Source: Ferirhizobium litorale
GTDB lineage: Bacteria; Pseudomonadota; Alphaproteobacteria; Rhizobiales; Rhizobiaceae
Direction: 5' to 3'
Length of the DNA stretch: 64,000 nucleotides
Assembly (NCBI GenBank): GCA_030028905.1
Contig: JALDYZ010000012.1
Location: 1-64,000, forward strand
A program made the translations under genes and the position numbers. This document shows, piece after piece, positions 7,229 through 16,365 of the stretch (position 1 is the stretch's first letter; every line of letters begins with the position of its first letter). The notes under the pieces were generated by a model. It was given only the letters and a program-made list of their open reading frames with translations, did not search any database and was not told the DNA's origin.

Positions 7229-8299
7229 ATGCAGCAGGCATTTTTTTCGAAGAAGCAGGGCGTCGCCTCCCTGCTTGTCGCCGGCGCGATGGCGCTCGGG
7301 CAAAGTCCCGCGAGTGCCTGCACACGGCTCGTCTATCTCGGCCCCAACGACAACATCGTCACGGCCCGGTCGATGGACTGGAAGAGCGATATAGCGACCA
7401 ATCTCTGGATCTTTCCGCGCGGCATGGAGCGAAACGGCGAAGCCGGACCCAACTCTATCCGCTGGACGTCGAAATATGGCAGCGTGATCGCCTCGGGCTA
7501 CGACATTTCCACGACCGACGGACTCAACGAGGCCGGGCTGATGGCCAATGTGCTGTGGTTGGTCGAATCCGAATACCCGCTGCAGGATCGCAACAAGCCT
7601 GGCCTGTCGATCGCCGCCTGGGCCCAATATGTGCTCGACAATTTCGCGACCGTCGAAGCCGCCGTGCAGGCGCTTCGGAGCGAACCATTCACCATCGTGA
7701 CCGACAACGTACCGGGTGAAGAACGGCTGGCGACCCTGCACCTGTCGTTGTCGGATGCGGCTGGCGATAGCGCGATCATCGAGTATATTGGCGGAAAGCA
7801 GGTCATCCACCACGACCGCAAGTATCAGGTGATGACCAACTCCCCGGTTTTCGACGAACAACTCGCGCTCAATGAATACTGGAAGCAGGTCGGCGGCACG
7901 GTCATGCTGCCCGGTACCAACCGGGCGGCGGATCGCTTCGCCAGGGCGTCGTTCTACGTCAATGCCATTCCCAAGGACGAAAGCCCGGACCGGGCGCTGG
8001 CGAGCGTCTTCAGTGTCATCCGCAACGTTTCGGTCCCTTACGGGATTTCAACTCCGGACCAGCCCAATATTTCCTCGACGCGCTGGCGCACGGTCGCCGA
8101 CCACAAGCGCAAGCTCTATTTCTTCGAGTCGGCCCTCACCCCGAACACATTCTGGGTTGATCTGAACACGCTCGATTTTTCACCCGAAACAGGAAAGGTG
8201 AAGAAGCTCGATCTCGGGGAAAACCAGGATCACACCTATTCGGGCAATGCTAACAGCGCATTCCGCGACGCCGAGCCCTTCAAGTTCCTCGGACGCTGA
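7229..8299 (+). CDS. Secreted linear amide C-N hydrolase (choloylglycine hydrolase/penicillin acylase family)
   Basis: This 356-residue Ntn-hydrolase cleaves linear amide bonds; the family includes bile salt hydrolases, penicillin V acylases and N-acyl homoserine lactone acylases. Residues 1-30 are a signal peptide ending SPASA, so cleavage exposes Cys31 (ACTRLVYLG), the N-terminal nucleophile. Further family features are TARSMDWKSD, with Arg and Asp of the active site, the GYDISTTDGLNEAGLM strand-turn with Asn, and SSTRWRTVADHKRKLYFFES near the end, with the conserved Arg. Periplasmic location is expected. The substrate cannot be told from sequence; quorum-signal or beta-lactam acylase activity is possible. 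GGGAAGGA precedes the ATG. The gene stands alone, 114 bases after the RHH gene. Confidence 0.85.
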   Translation: MQQAFFSKKQGVASLLVAGAMALGQSPASACTRLVYLGPNDNIVTARSMDWKSDIATNLWIFPRGMERNGEAGPNSIRWTSKYGSVIASGYDISTTDGLNEAGLMANVLWLVESEYPLQDRNKPGLSIAAWAQYVLDNFATVEAAVQALRSEPFTIVTDNVPGEERLATLHLSLSDAAGDSAIIEYIGGKQVIHHDRKYQVMTNSPVFDEQLALNEYWKQVGGTVMLPGTNRAADRFARASFYVNAIPKDESPDRALASVFSVIRNVSVPYGISTPDQPNISSTRWRTVADHKRKLYFFESALTPNTFWVDLNTLDFSPETGKVKKLDLGENQDHTYSGNANSAFRDAEPFKFLGR

Positions 8300-8403
8300 T
8301 CGGCCTGCCTTCAACGCTTCGTTTACGCATCGAGCCTACATCTTGAATGGTGATTGGCAGGCTGAGGATTGCTGCCGCAACATCGCGAAAAGTGCCAGTT
8401 CCG

Positions 8404-8739
8404 TCATTCCAAGAGCTCGAGGCCAATGGTCAGCGCCATTTCATCCACATCGCCGACGGCTGCGGTCCCACTCGACTCGTCCGTCACATCCTCGCGAACC
8501 ACCATGGCAAGGCTCTTGCCGCAGATCGGCGACCGGCAGCCGGAACCCGGCGGCGCGCAGGACGCGCGAACGTCCTGGATGGTAACGGAAGAGGTGATTG
8601 TCCCCGTCTCCCGGAAGGTCGCTCCTGCCGCGGTGAAGGCTGCATCTGCCGCGGGTAGTCCACGCACCGGTGAAGCGACGCCGGCGCGCTTTTCCGGCGA
8701 AAGCGACCGGATCGGCACCAGGAACTTCGACGACAACAC
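8404..8739 (-). CDS. Hypothetical protein, 111 residues
   Basis: I do not recognise this protein. The minus-strand frame has third positions that are strongly G/C, like the surrounding genes, whereas the overlapping plus-strand frames do not; this argues that it is coding. The start would be GTG at 8739. It contains three spaced cysteines (SCAPPGSGCRSPIC) in the middle and an acidic C-terminal third, with no clear signal peptide or membrane segment. It sits between the convergent Ntn-hydrolase and AsmA-like genes, and no operon partner is evident. It could be a decayed gene. Confidence 0.4.
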   Translation of the reverse strand: MLSSKFLVPIRSLSPEKRAGVASPVRGLPAADAAFTAAGATFRETGTITSSVTIQDVRASCAPPGSGCRSPICGKSLAMVVREDVTDESSGTAAVGDVDEMALTIGLELLE

Positions 8740-8830
8740 GCCCTTCGGGAGCCGCTACATCTGGGTTTGACGGCCCTCGGCCCGATGCCGCGGACAGCGT
8801 TCGCTCCCTGCCCCGAAAACGGCGACCGTC

Positions 8831-11800
8831 TTACTGGAACTGCGGCTGCATATCGGGGACCATTCCCCTGACAGGCGGAAGCTCGCCGCGAATGACCTTC
8901 TCATTCGGAGTGACCGGCATCGCGGGCGTCGCGGGATTGAAGAGATCCGTCTCGCTTCCCGGATCGGGAATGACAAAGGGTGCGGGCAACTGCTGCAATT
9001 CCCTGGCGGCTTCGGCGGCAGCCCTCTGGCGTGCCTCCTCCGCGATCTTCTCGTCGGCCAGGCGCTTTCGCAGGGCCTCCACTTCGATCCGAAGCTTCTC
9101 GTCGCGCGCAGCCTTGATCTTCATCTCCTCGCGCTCGCGCTCGCGCGCCTTGTAAAGCGCCGCCTCCCGACGCAGGCGCTGCTTCTCCAGCACGTTGGCC
9201 TGCAGCTTTTCTACCCGGTGCCTCTCGCGCTCGAACGCGCGCATCGCGAGGAAATTGGTGATGTCGGTGACATCGAGGGTGCGTTCCGGGGCGGCAAGGT
9301 CGCCCTTGTAGCTGATGCGGATGCCGGCGTCGGCCCCGGCCTGCGCATCGTTTCCAGCGTTGAACAGGAGCGCCAGCGAGCCTTCCAGCATCCGCGCATC
9401 GAGGTCGATCTCCGCCGCGCCGGAAATGCGCGCGAGATCGCTTTCGGCGACGACACCCTGTGCCCGCGCCCGACCTTCGGTGATGTTGAACGGAATTGTA
9501 ACACCGCCGAGAACGGCCTCGCCATTGTCGAGAAGCGTCTCGACGATGGGCTGCACTTTCTCGGTATTGATCTCGCCCTCCATCAGGTCGACCGCGGCGA
9601 TCAACGGCTTCAACACATCGAGATTCAGGCCCTTGACCTTTGTATCCGTCAACCGGATCTCGCCTGAGCCCGTGGCACCAGCGACGATTTCCTCCAAGGT
9701 ATTGCCGGATGCCTCAGTCGAGAGCGTCAGCCCAAATCGGCCCGTCGCGACAGGTTCACCGCCCGATTGCCAGGATATTGCAGCGGTATCACCCTCGGTG
9801 ACATCGATGCGCGACTGGAGGAACCCGTTGCCCTCGCTGTTGGCCATCAGCAACCGGCCCGTCAGTTGCCCGCCGCTCCATGAGCCGCTGATGTCATTCA
9901 GGGTCAGTTCGTCGCCCTTGTAAGCAAGGCCGGTGTGGAAATCCTGAACCGACCCGAATATGCCGGGCCAAAACTGCTTGGAACTCAGTTGCAGGTTGAG
10001 TTCCAACCCGCCAAATGCGGAGCTTCCGAGCGCCGTCGTTGCAAGCTCCCCGGTCGTCGGGTCGGTCAGCGGACCGTAGACGGCCTCTGCCAGCCATGCA
10101 GCATCGACGCTCGCGAGATCCAGCTTGCCGCCGACCTTCGTATCGGGCCCCTTGCGATCGAGCGCGAGTACTCCATTGACGGTGTTTTCCACCACCTTGC
10201 CGGCAATGTTCGCCAATTCGATCCTGTCCGCATTGATGGCGAGATCGCCGGCGAGGGAGACAGGCACCCCGGTACCGAACTGCGGCACCGCCACCGCATG
10301 CATCAGCAAGTACGGCTCGATATCCCTGCTTTCAAGCGCGAGCTTCATTTGCCCGTTGGGGAAGTCCGCGGGCTTCATGTCGATCTTGCCATTCGCTGAG
10401 AGCGATGTCTGGTCGGTGCGGAAGGTCAGCGTCGTGTCCGCGGGGTCGGACCCCGACATGTGCATCTGTACGGCCAGCAGCCCATTGGCGTCGGCATCGA
10501 CCGGCAAAGGGTCGAGGCCGGCCTGCCCGAGCAGGATGGATGTCGAGGGGTTCTCGAGCGTCGCCTGCAGGCTCATGGTGCCGTCCGTCCCGAAGGCGAG
10601 AATGTCGGAGAGCTGGTAGTCGAGATTGATGCGGCTGCGGTTGGCGGTGCCGTTCATCTTGACCTGCAGCCCGCCTTCATCGCCCCGGACGAGAGAGACG
10701 GTCAGCCGCATGTCGGCGTCAGCGTACCAGGAGGCATTGCGCACCAATCGGTCGATGGCGGGATGGCGCGGAAGCCGGTCGCGAAGCATGGCCAGGAACG
10801 GTCCCGGATCGGCAGCGCGGAACGTCAGCTTGCCCGTACCGGCAATATCGCTCAACGAGCCTTCCGCCTTGCCGATCGCCGTCATCGCCGCACCGGAGAC
10901 GTCGCCAATCGTCAGCCGCTCCAGCGACAAGGCGCCACCCGAAACGGTGAACACGGTTTCGACATTGTTCGCACTGACGCCGAGTGCGTTGAGCTTGCCC
11001 GCCTTCAGGTGGGCGGCAATCTGGTGGTCGAACAGCTTCATACCGGTCTGGTCTCCCGCGAAAAGACCGGCAAGCGCCCTCAGGGCGTCAATATCGACCT
11101 CGTCGCCGGAAAGCTCGATAGAGAGATTGGCGGGCTGGTCTGGAAGTGCCTGCCGTTCGATCTTTCCCTCGAGTTTCGCCTTCCCAACCGCCAGTTCCAG
11201 GTTCTCGAAACGCTGGAGGTGGGGCCCGAGGTTCACCTCGGCTGAAAAGCCTGCGGCCTGCAGCTTGCGGATCGCCGGGTCGACCGAACCGGTAAGCCAG
11301 CTCGACAATCCCGTCGGTTGACTGGAGGCAAGCAGCAGGGAGCCGTTGAACGACGGTTCGCCGGCAAGGATGAGGTTGCCCTTGGCCTCAATCTGGGTTC
11401 GTCCGGGGAGGATCGCCACCGCGTTGTCCACCGTCCAGCCGTTGCCTGCGGGTCTCAGGTCGATGCGTGCATCGCGAATGGTCGTATCGCCAATGACGAT
11501 CGCCGGCAGCCTCAGCGTGGCGCGGCCCGGTACCTGCGGTACCGGCACGTCGGCCGCCATGGCGATCAGGGCGCTCAGCCTCTGCCGGGCCGACATCAGC
11601 GAATCGCGATCGGTCTTGCCGCTGCTGCCGTTGTTGCCGATCCGGTTGACGTTGATCTGCTGGCCATCCGCGGTCAAAAGGAATTCCGGCAGCTTGCCGG
11701 TGTCGAGCGTCGCCTCTCCGGTCACCACGTAGGGGTCGTCCAGCGCCCCGACCTCCAGCCGATATTCCGGCACCCGGATGCGCTCGTTGGTGAGCTGGAA

Positions 11801-12622
11801 TGCGCCCCTCAGGCGCGGACCGGGTGACTTTTTCTGCTTGTCCTTCTCGTTCTGCGCCTGCACGAGGCCGGCGGTGAACTTGCCGCTGTAGCTCGGCTTG
11901 CCACTGACGACGCGCAACTCGCCTTCGAGATCGACCGTCACTGGCTGGCGCTCGGGCGAAAGGCGGCTGACGAGCCGTATCGCTCCGTCGACATCGTCCG
12001 CGGCGCTGGTGGCAAAGCTGAAACCGCCTTGGTTTCCGTCCAGCGCGGCATTGCCCTCGATACGCCAGGGGCCGGCAAGCGAGCGCGCCGTCATCGCGGC
12101 GTTGAGATCGGTGACCCGCCTCGTGCGACCGGATTGCTCGTCGATGAACTCGATCTCGCCGCCGGATACCTGCACGTTCTCGAGCACCACGGTCTTTGCC
12201 GGAATTTCCGGCCGGCTGCCGCGCATCCAGTCGAGCGTTCCATCTTTCAGCAACCGGATCCGCGCCTTGGGCCGCTCGATCCGCATATCGAAGATCAGCG
12301 CCTCGCCGCTGAGGAATGGCGCCAGTTCCGCGTCCATGGAAAATTCGGCCACCTGTATGAGCGGCGTCCCGTCCGGATCCTGCCCGACGCGTACATCGTG
12401 CAGGGTCACGGAAGGAAATGGCAGGATCCGCGCGTCGACGGCGCCGTAGACCACCACCTTCTTGCCGATGATGCGGCTCGCCTGTTCCTCGAACTCCCGG
12501 CGGAAGTTGGTCCAATCCACGAAAAGCGGTGCGAGCAGGGCCGCAAACAGCAGCACCACGAGCAGACCGCCGAGGAAGACCAGTATCCTTCCAAGCACCT
12601 TTTCTTTTCTCCTTCCCGTCAC
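8831..12622 (-). CDS. AsmA family envelope protein
   Basis: This is a 1263-residue protein anchored in the inner membrane by one N-terminal helix (about residues 12-32, VFLGGLLVVLLFAALLAPL). It has the AsmA start pattern FVDWTNFRREFEEQASRIIGKKV and VYGAVDARILPFPSVTLHDVRVG. The long middle is a series of beta-strand-rich AsmA/TamB-like repeats predicted to lie in the periplasm. The AsmA C-terminal domain is near 1000-1100 (LKPLIAAVDLMEGEINTEKV). A long charged coiled coil (about 1130-1220) then leads to a Pro-rich tail. AsmA-like proteins are thought to carry phospholipids between membranes or help outer membrane assembly. In the promoter-proximal gap (12623-12765) I see only a degraded palindromic repeat near 12615-12650. 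Confidence 0.88.
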   Translation of the reverse strand: MTGRRKEKVLGRILVFLGGLLVVLLFAALLAPLFVDWTNFRREFEEQASRIIGKKVVVYGAVDARILPFPSVTLHDVRVGQDPDGTPLIQVAEFSMDAELAPFLSGEALIFDMRIERPKARIRLLKDGTLDWMRGSRPEIPAKTVVLENVQVSGGEIEFIDEQSGRTRRVTDLNAAMTARSLAGPWRIEGNAALDGNQGGFSFATSAADDVDGAIRLVSRLSPERQPVTVDLEGELRVVSGKPSYSGKFTAGLVQAQNEKDKQKKSPGPRLRGAFQLTNERIRVPEYRLEVGALDDPYVVTGEATLDTGKLPEFLLTADGQQINVNRIGNNGSSGKTDRDSLMSARQRLSALIAMAADVPVPQVPGRATLRLPAIVIGDTTIRDARIDLRPAGNGWTVDNAVAILPGRTQIEAKGNLILAGEPSFNGSLLLASSQPTGLSSWLTGSVDPAIRKLQAAGFSAEVNLGPHLQRFENLELAVGKAKLEGKIERQALPDQPANLSIELSGDEVDIDALRALAGLFAGDQTGMKLFDHQIAAHLKAGKLNALGVSANNVETVFTVSGGALSLERLTIGDVSGAAMTAIGKAEGSLSDIAGTGKLTFRAADPGPFLAMLRDRLPRHPAIDRLVRNASWYADADMRLTVSLVRGDEGGLQVKMNGTANRSRINLDYQLSDILAFGTDGTMSLQATLENPSTSILLGQAGLDPLPVDADANGLLAVQMHMSGSDPADTTLTFRTDQTSLSANGKIDMKPADFPNGQMKLALESRDIEPYLLMHAVAVPQFGTGVPVSLAGDLAINADRIELANIAGKVVENTVNGVLALDRKGPDTKVGGKLDLASVDAAWLAEAVYGPLTDPTTGELATTALGSSAFGGLELNLQLSSKQFWPGIFGSVQDFHTGLAYKGDELTLNDISGSWSGGQLTGRLLMANSEGNGFLQSRIDVTEGDTAAISWQSGGEPVATGRFGLTLSTEASGNTLEEIVAGATGSGEIRLTDTKVKGLNLDVLKPLIAAVDLMEGEINTEKVQPIVETLLDNGEAVLGGVTIPFNITEGRARAQGVVAESDLARISGAAEIDLDARMLEGSLALLFNAGNDAQAGADAGIRISYKGDLAAPERTLDVTDITNFLAMRAFERERHRVEKLQANVLEKQRLRREAALYKAREREREEMKIKAARDEKLRIEVEALRKRLADEKIAEEARQRAAAEAARELQQLPAPFVIPDPGSETDLFNPATPAMPVTPNEKVIRGELPPVRGMVPDMQPQFQ

Positions 12623-12765
12623 TGCGGGAAAAGCGGGCTGGACCCCGCTGGCTACATAATATCAGTCCTGCGCGAGCCGCAGCGTCCAGTGAGTCACGAC
12701 CCTAGCTTTTTTCCTTTCAGGAACAAGTCGCTATCGGGAAAAATCCGGGGCCTTGCCCCGGCTGT

Positions 12766-14178
12766 TCACCGCAAGCGGAAAATCTTGCCCGGATTGAAGA
12801 TGTCATCGGGATCCACGGCTCGCTTTATCTCGCGCATGATGTCGACGGCTCCGTCAAGCTCGAGTTCGAGAAAGGCCATCTTGCCCTGCCCTACGCCATG
12901 CTCGCCGGTGCAGGTGCCGTCCATCGACAGCGCCCGTGCGTTGAGCCGGCCGACGAATTCTTCGACCCCGGCGACTTCCTTCGCATCCTTGTCGTCGAAG
13001 AGGATCAGGACGTGGAAGTTGCCGTCGCCCGCATGGCCGACGATTGTCGCCAGATGCCCATGCTTGCGGATGTCCTCCTGCGTCTCGGTCACACAATCGG
13101 CCAGCCGCGAAATCGGCACGCAGACGTCCGTCGAAAGCGCGTTGAGACCGGGGGCGAGTGCGCGACTGGCCCAGTAGGCGTCGTGCCTGGCCTTCCACAA
13201 CTTGCTGCGCTCCTCGGCGTTGGCGGTCCACTGGAAGTTCCCGCCACCGCATTCCGCGGCGATCTCGCCGAACTGCTCGGCCTGCAGCCGGACTGTCTCC
13301 TCCGTGCCGTGGAATTCGAGGAACAGTGTCGGACTTTCCTGATAGGCGAGGCCGGAATAGGCATTGCAGGCCCTGATCTGCAAGTCGTCCAGCAATTCGA
13401 TGCGCGCCACCGGTATGCCCATCTGGATGGTCATGATGACCGCATCGCACGCCGCCTTGATGGTCGGGAAGGCGCATACGCCGCCCGAAATCTTCTGGGG
13501 AATGCCGTGCAGGCGCAATGTCACCGAGGTGAGAACGCCAAGGGTTCCCTCGGCGCCAACGAACAGCCGCGTGAGGTCATAGCCGGCCGACGACTTGCGT
13601 GCCCGGCGCGCCGTGCGGATTTCCTCGCCGTTGGCAGTCACTGCCGTAACCGATAGAACGGCGTCCTTCATGGTTCCGTAGCGTACGGCGTTGGTGCCCG
13701 AGGCTCGCGTCGAGGCCATGCCGCCTATCGAGGCGTTGGCGCCCGGATCGATCGGAAAGAACAGGCCCGTATCGCGCAGGTGGGTATTGAGCTGGTCGCG
13801 GGTGACGCCGGGCTCCACCCGGCAATCGAGATCCTCGGCATTCACTTCGAGAACCCGGTTCATCCGGCTGAAATCGATGGAGATTCCACCACTCGGTGCG
13901 TTGACCTGACCTTCCAGGGAGGAGCCGGTACCGAAGGGTATGACCGGCACCTTGTGCTCGGCGCAGGTCCGGACGATGGCCTTCACGTCCTCGCTGCTTT
14001 CGACGAAGGCGACCCCGTCGGGCAGTTGCGACGGGATGTAGGTCGTCGTGTGGGCATGCTGCCCGCGCAACGACGCGCCAGTCTGGAAACGTTCGCCAAG
14101 GCTCTGCTTGAGGATCCCGCAGACGGCGGCAATTCCTGCTTCATTGCGTGCTCCGGCACGAACATCCGAAAGGACCAT
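12766..14178 (-). CDS. FAD-linked D-lactate dehydrogenase / glycolate-oxidase-like dehydrogenase
   Basis: This 470-residue flavoprotein oxidises a D-2-hydroxy acid, most likely D-lactate to pyruvate, passing electrons to cytochrome or quinone. The FAD-binding PCMH domain spans about 40-215. Its FAD loop is PVIPFGTGSSLEGQ, followed by the family motifs DPGANASIGGMASTRASGTN and VGAEGTLGVLTSVTLRL. The C-terminal oxidase domain (about 220-465) has DALS..VPISRLADCV, HAGDGNFH and GEHGVGQGKM, whose His residues serve metal and substrate binding. The length equals that of cytochrome-type D-lactate dehydrogenases; GlcD is the main alternative, but no glcE/glcF genes are near. CGGGGAG lies upstream of the ATG. 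Confidence 0.85.
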   Translation of the reverse strand: MVLSDVRAGARNEAGIAAVCGILKQSLGERFQTGASLRGQHAHTTTYIPSQLPDGVAFVESSEDVKAIVRTCAEHKVPVIPFGTGSSLEGQVNAPSGGISIDFSRMNRVLEVNAEDLDCRVEPGVTRDQLNTHLRDTGLFFPIDPGANASIGGMASTRASGTNAVRYGTMKDAVLSVTAVTANGEEIRTARRARKSSAGYDLTRLFVGAEGTLGVLTSVTLRLHGIPQKISGGVCAFPTIKAACDAVIMTIQMGIPVARIELLDDLQIRACNAYSGLAYQESPTLFLEFHGTEETVRLQAEQFGEIAAECGGGNFQWTANAEERSKLWKARHDAYWASRALAPGLNALSTDVCVPISRLADCVTETQEDIRKHGHLATIVGHAGDGNFHVLILFDDKDAKEVAGVEEFVGRLNARALSMDGTCTGEHGVGQGKMAFLELELDGAVDIMREIKRAVDPDDIFNPGKIFRLR

Positions 14179-14335
14179 GGCGCAATACTCCCCGAAAATA
14201 TGTCCATATTATCACCGGCGACCACGGCCGACGCGCCGAGGATGCGTGGCGTAGTCGGAATTTTTTCCGTCGGGCGGCGACGTTGCAGAGCACCTCGATG
14301 CGGCTGCCCAGGTGACCGGGCCCCACCGATCGCAA

Positions 14336-14362
14336 CAAAAAGGCGGCCGATGGACCGCCCTT
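14336..14362 (-). terminator. Rho-independent terminator of the OmpA-like gene
   Basis: Read on the minus strand, GGGCGG-TCCATCGG-CCGCC is followed by TTTTT. It begins 18 bases after the OmpA-like lipoprotein stop. Confidence 0.6.
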
Positions 14363-14380
14363 TCGATTTCCTTGCCGAGA

Positions 14381-15043
14381 TCAGGCCTTAATCGGCGCGA
14401 TCGAGATCTCGACGCGCCGGTTCTGGGCGCGCCCTGTCTCCGTTGCATTCGAAGCGACCGGCTGGTTTGGACCGAAGCCCATCGTCGAGATGCGGCGCTG
14501 GTCGACGCCCTGCCCGCCGAGGAAATTGGCAACGGATGCCGCGCGACGCTCGGAGAGTGCCTGGTTGTGGGCCAGGCTGCCGGTCGAATCCGTATGGCCG
14601 TTGATGTCGATCAGCGTGCGGTTGAACTTGCGTAGCACGATCGCGACCGAGTTCAGCGTCGAGTAGAATGCCGGCTGGATCTGGTCCTGGTCGGTTGCGA
14701 AGGTGATGTTCGACGGCATGTTGAGGATGATGCGGTCGCCGACGCGGGTGACCGATACGCCGGTGCTCTCGAGCTCGGCGCGAAGTTCGGCCTCCTGGCT
14801 GTCCATGTAGTTGCCGACGGCACCGCCGGCGAGCGCGCCGACACCCGCGCCGATCAGCGCGGCGTTGCGGCGTCCCACCGGGGAGTTGCCGATCGCCAGA
14901 CCCGCAAGCGCACCGACGCCGGCGCCGATGGCCGCACCACCGGCCGTGTTCGAAATCTTCTGCTGGCCCGTATAGGGGTCGGTCGTCGTGCAGGCAGAGA
15001 GATAGGTTGCGCAAACTGCAACAAGCGCAATTTTCTTCATCAT
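14381..15043 (-). CDS. OmpA-family lipoprotein (YiaD-like)
   Basis: This 220-residue lipoprotein has the lipobox LSAC with the lipidated Cys at 18. A glycine-zipper region (about 33-80, with repeated GAGVGALAG) is likely to associate with the membrane. The OmpA-like peptidoglycan-binding domain occupies about 105-215 (FATDQDQIQPAF, DINGHTDSTGSLAHN, LSERRAASVANFL, NRRVEISIAP), with the conserved Asp and Arg that hold diaminopimelate. It should tether the outer membrane to peptidoglycan. It is monocistronic, with a terminator just downstream. The start may be either of two adjacent ATG codons (15043 or 15040). The 218 bases upstream to 15261 hold no gene I can support. Confidence 0.9.
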   Translation of the reverse strand: MMKKIALVAVCATYLSACTTTDPYTGQQKISNTAGGAAIGAGVGALAGLAIGNSPVGRRNAALIGAGVGALAGGAVGNYMDSQEAELRAELESTGVSVTRVGDRIILNMPSNITFATDQDQIQPAFYSTLNSVAIVLRKFNRTLIDINGHTDSTGSLAHNQALSERRAASVANFLGGQGVDQRRISTMGFGPNQPVASNATETGRAQNRRVEISIAPIKA

Positions 15044-15261
15044 GGAATCGATAATCCCCAGTTGTGATCGGTTAACGTCATAGTAGGGATTGCGGCGAGA
15101 AGATGAAGTCCGCGCCCCCCATATCTGTGGATCAGGCCGGAATCCGCAACTTTTTCACAGCCATTTTCAAGATCTTGGTTCCACTCTGCTCGAGCGGCTT
15201 ACGCAAGGGCATGCCGGGCGACGCCGGAAGCGGCGGCAATGCCGCCACAGCCGGGTCCGAA

Positions 15262-15663
15262 TCAGACGCCGACCTGGGCGATCCAGTCATTGAGGTTATA
15301 GTAATTGGTGACGCGGGCGACCTTGCCGTCGCGGATATCGAAGAAGGCTCCGGCCGGCAGCTTGTAGGTCTGGCCCTTGGCTTCCGGCAGGCCGGAATCG
15401 GTGGCGAGGTACTCGCCGTTGACGACGAACTCGGCAGCGCCGCGCGTGCCCTCGGCATTGGCCATGACCACCATGTCGGTCAGCTGTTCCCTGTAGCAGC
15501 GGTTCATGTGGTCCATAAACGAACGGAAGGTTTCCTTCCCGGTCTGGCGTTCGCCCTGGTTGATGTCGTGAATCACATCGTCGGCCAGCAGGTCGAGAAA
15601 CGCTTCCATGTCCTGCCGGTTGAAGGCGTCGTAGTATGCGCGGATGATGTCGACTGCACTCAT
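15262..15663 (-). CDS. NTF2-like (SnoaL/ketosteroid isomerase-type) protein
   Basis: This 133-residue single-domain protein has the NTF2-like cone fold. It begins MSAVDIIRAYYDAFNRQDME, followed by FLDLLADDVIHDINQGE, GKETFRSFMDHMN and a final VARVTNYYNLNDWIAQV. Such domains act as isomerases, hydrolases or binding proteins, and the specific reaction is not evident. An upstream reading frame continues without a stop, but the ATG at 15663 is chosen because the family begins with this helix. It is divergently arranged with the GNAT gene, sharing a 114-bp promoter region. Confidence 0.8.
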   Translation of the reverse strand: MSAVDIIRAYYDAFNRQDMEAFLDLLADDVIHDINQGERQTGKETFRSFMDHMNRCYREQLTDMVVMANAEGTRGAAEFVVNGEYLATDSGLPEAKGQTYKLPAGAFFDIRDGKVARVTNYYNLNDWIAQVGV

Positions 15664-15777
15664 GTTGGTCCTCGTGTCTGTGTCTATTCTGGTGGCGCAC
15701 GGCCTCAGAATCGCGCTGGAAAAATTGTTCATCACCTGTATAACAGCAGGGATCACTGTTTGGAACGTATCGCATCG

Positions 15778-16365
15778 ATGAAAATCCAGGTCTTTCACGG
15801 CAGCGCCATAACACCCTATATCGGCGACCTGGCGCGCCTGCGCATCACGGTGTTCCGCGCCTTCCCCTATCTCTATGAGGGCTCGCCCGACTACGAGGCA
15901 CAGTATCTTTCGACCTATGCCGCCTCGCCGGAGAGCTTGTTCGTTCTGGCCTTCGATGGCGACGAGATCGTCGGCGCCTCGACCGGCATGCCGATGCCCG
16001 ACGAAACGGAAGAGGTGAAGGCGCCGTTTCTCGCCCATGGCTGGAATCCGGAACAGATTTTCTATTTCGGCGAATCCGTGCTGCTGCCGGAATATCGCGG
16101 CCATGGCATCGGCGTGCGTTTCTTCGAAGAGCGCGAAGCCTATGCCGGGCGTCTCGGGCGGTTCCGCTGGACCGCGTTCTGCGCCGTCGAACGCCCGATC
16201 GATCACCCGCGCCGTCCGCAGGGCTACGTTCCTCTCAACGAATTCTGGACCAGGCGCGGCTACCGACACCACCCGGAACTCCATACCACCTTCAGCTGGC
16301 GCGATCTCGACGAGGAAAACGACAGCGCCAAGCCCATGTCCTTCTGGATCAAGGAAATCGACTGA
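15778..16365 (+). CDS. GNAT family N-acetyltransferase paired with a nitrilase
   Basis: This 195-residue GNAT-fold enzyme presumably uses acetyl-CoA. It begins MKIQVFHGSAITPYIGDLAR. The acetyl-CoA loop appears as ESVLLPEYRGHGIGVRFFEER (about 100-120), the usual (R/Q)xxGxG signature. Its stop shares one base with the ATG of the carbon-nitrogen hydrolase that follows, so the two are co-translated. In other bacteria the same two domains occur fused, which supports a common pathway. The substrate is unknown. Longer frames upstream overlap the divergent NTF2-like gene and are not used. Confidence 0.83.
   Translation: MKIQVFHGSAITPYIGDLARLRITVFRAFPYLYEGSPDYEAQYLSTYAASPESLFVLAFDGDEIVGASTGMPMPDETEEVKAPFLAHGWNPEQIFYFGESVLLPEYRGHGIGVRFFEEREAYAGRLGRFRWTAFCAVERPIDHPRRPQGYVPLNEFWTRRGYRHHPELHTTFSWRDLDEENDSAKPMSFWIKEID

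Noticed and set aside
10460-11827. Long plus-strand frames inside the AsmA-like gene
   Set aside because: They are shadows created by GC-rich codon bias; the minus-strand protein has a membrane anchor and AsmA motifs.
12615-12650. Possible second copy of the rhizobial palindromic repeat
   Set aside because: Only a degraded GCGGG...CTGGACCCC resemblance remains; not enough to annotate as a unit.
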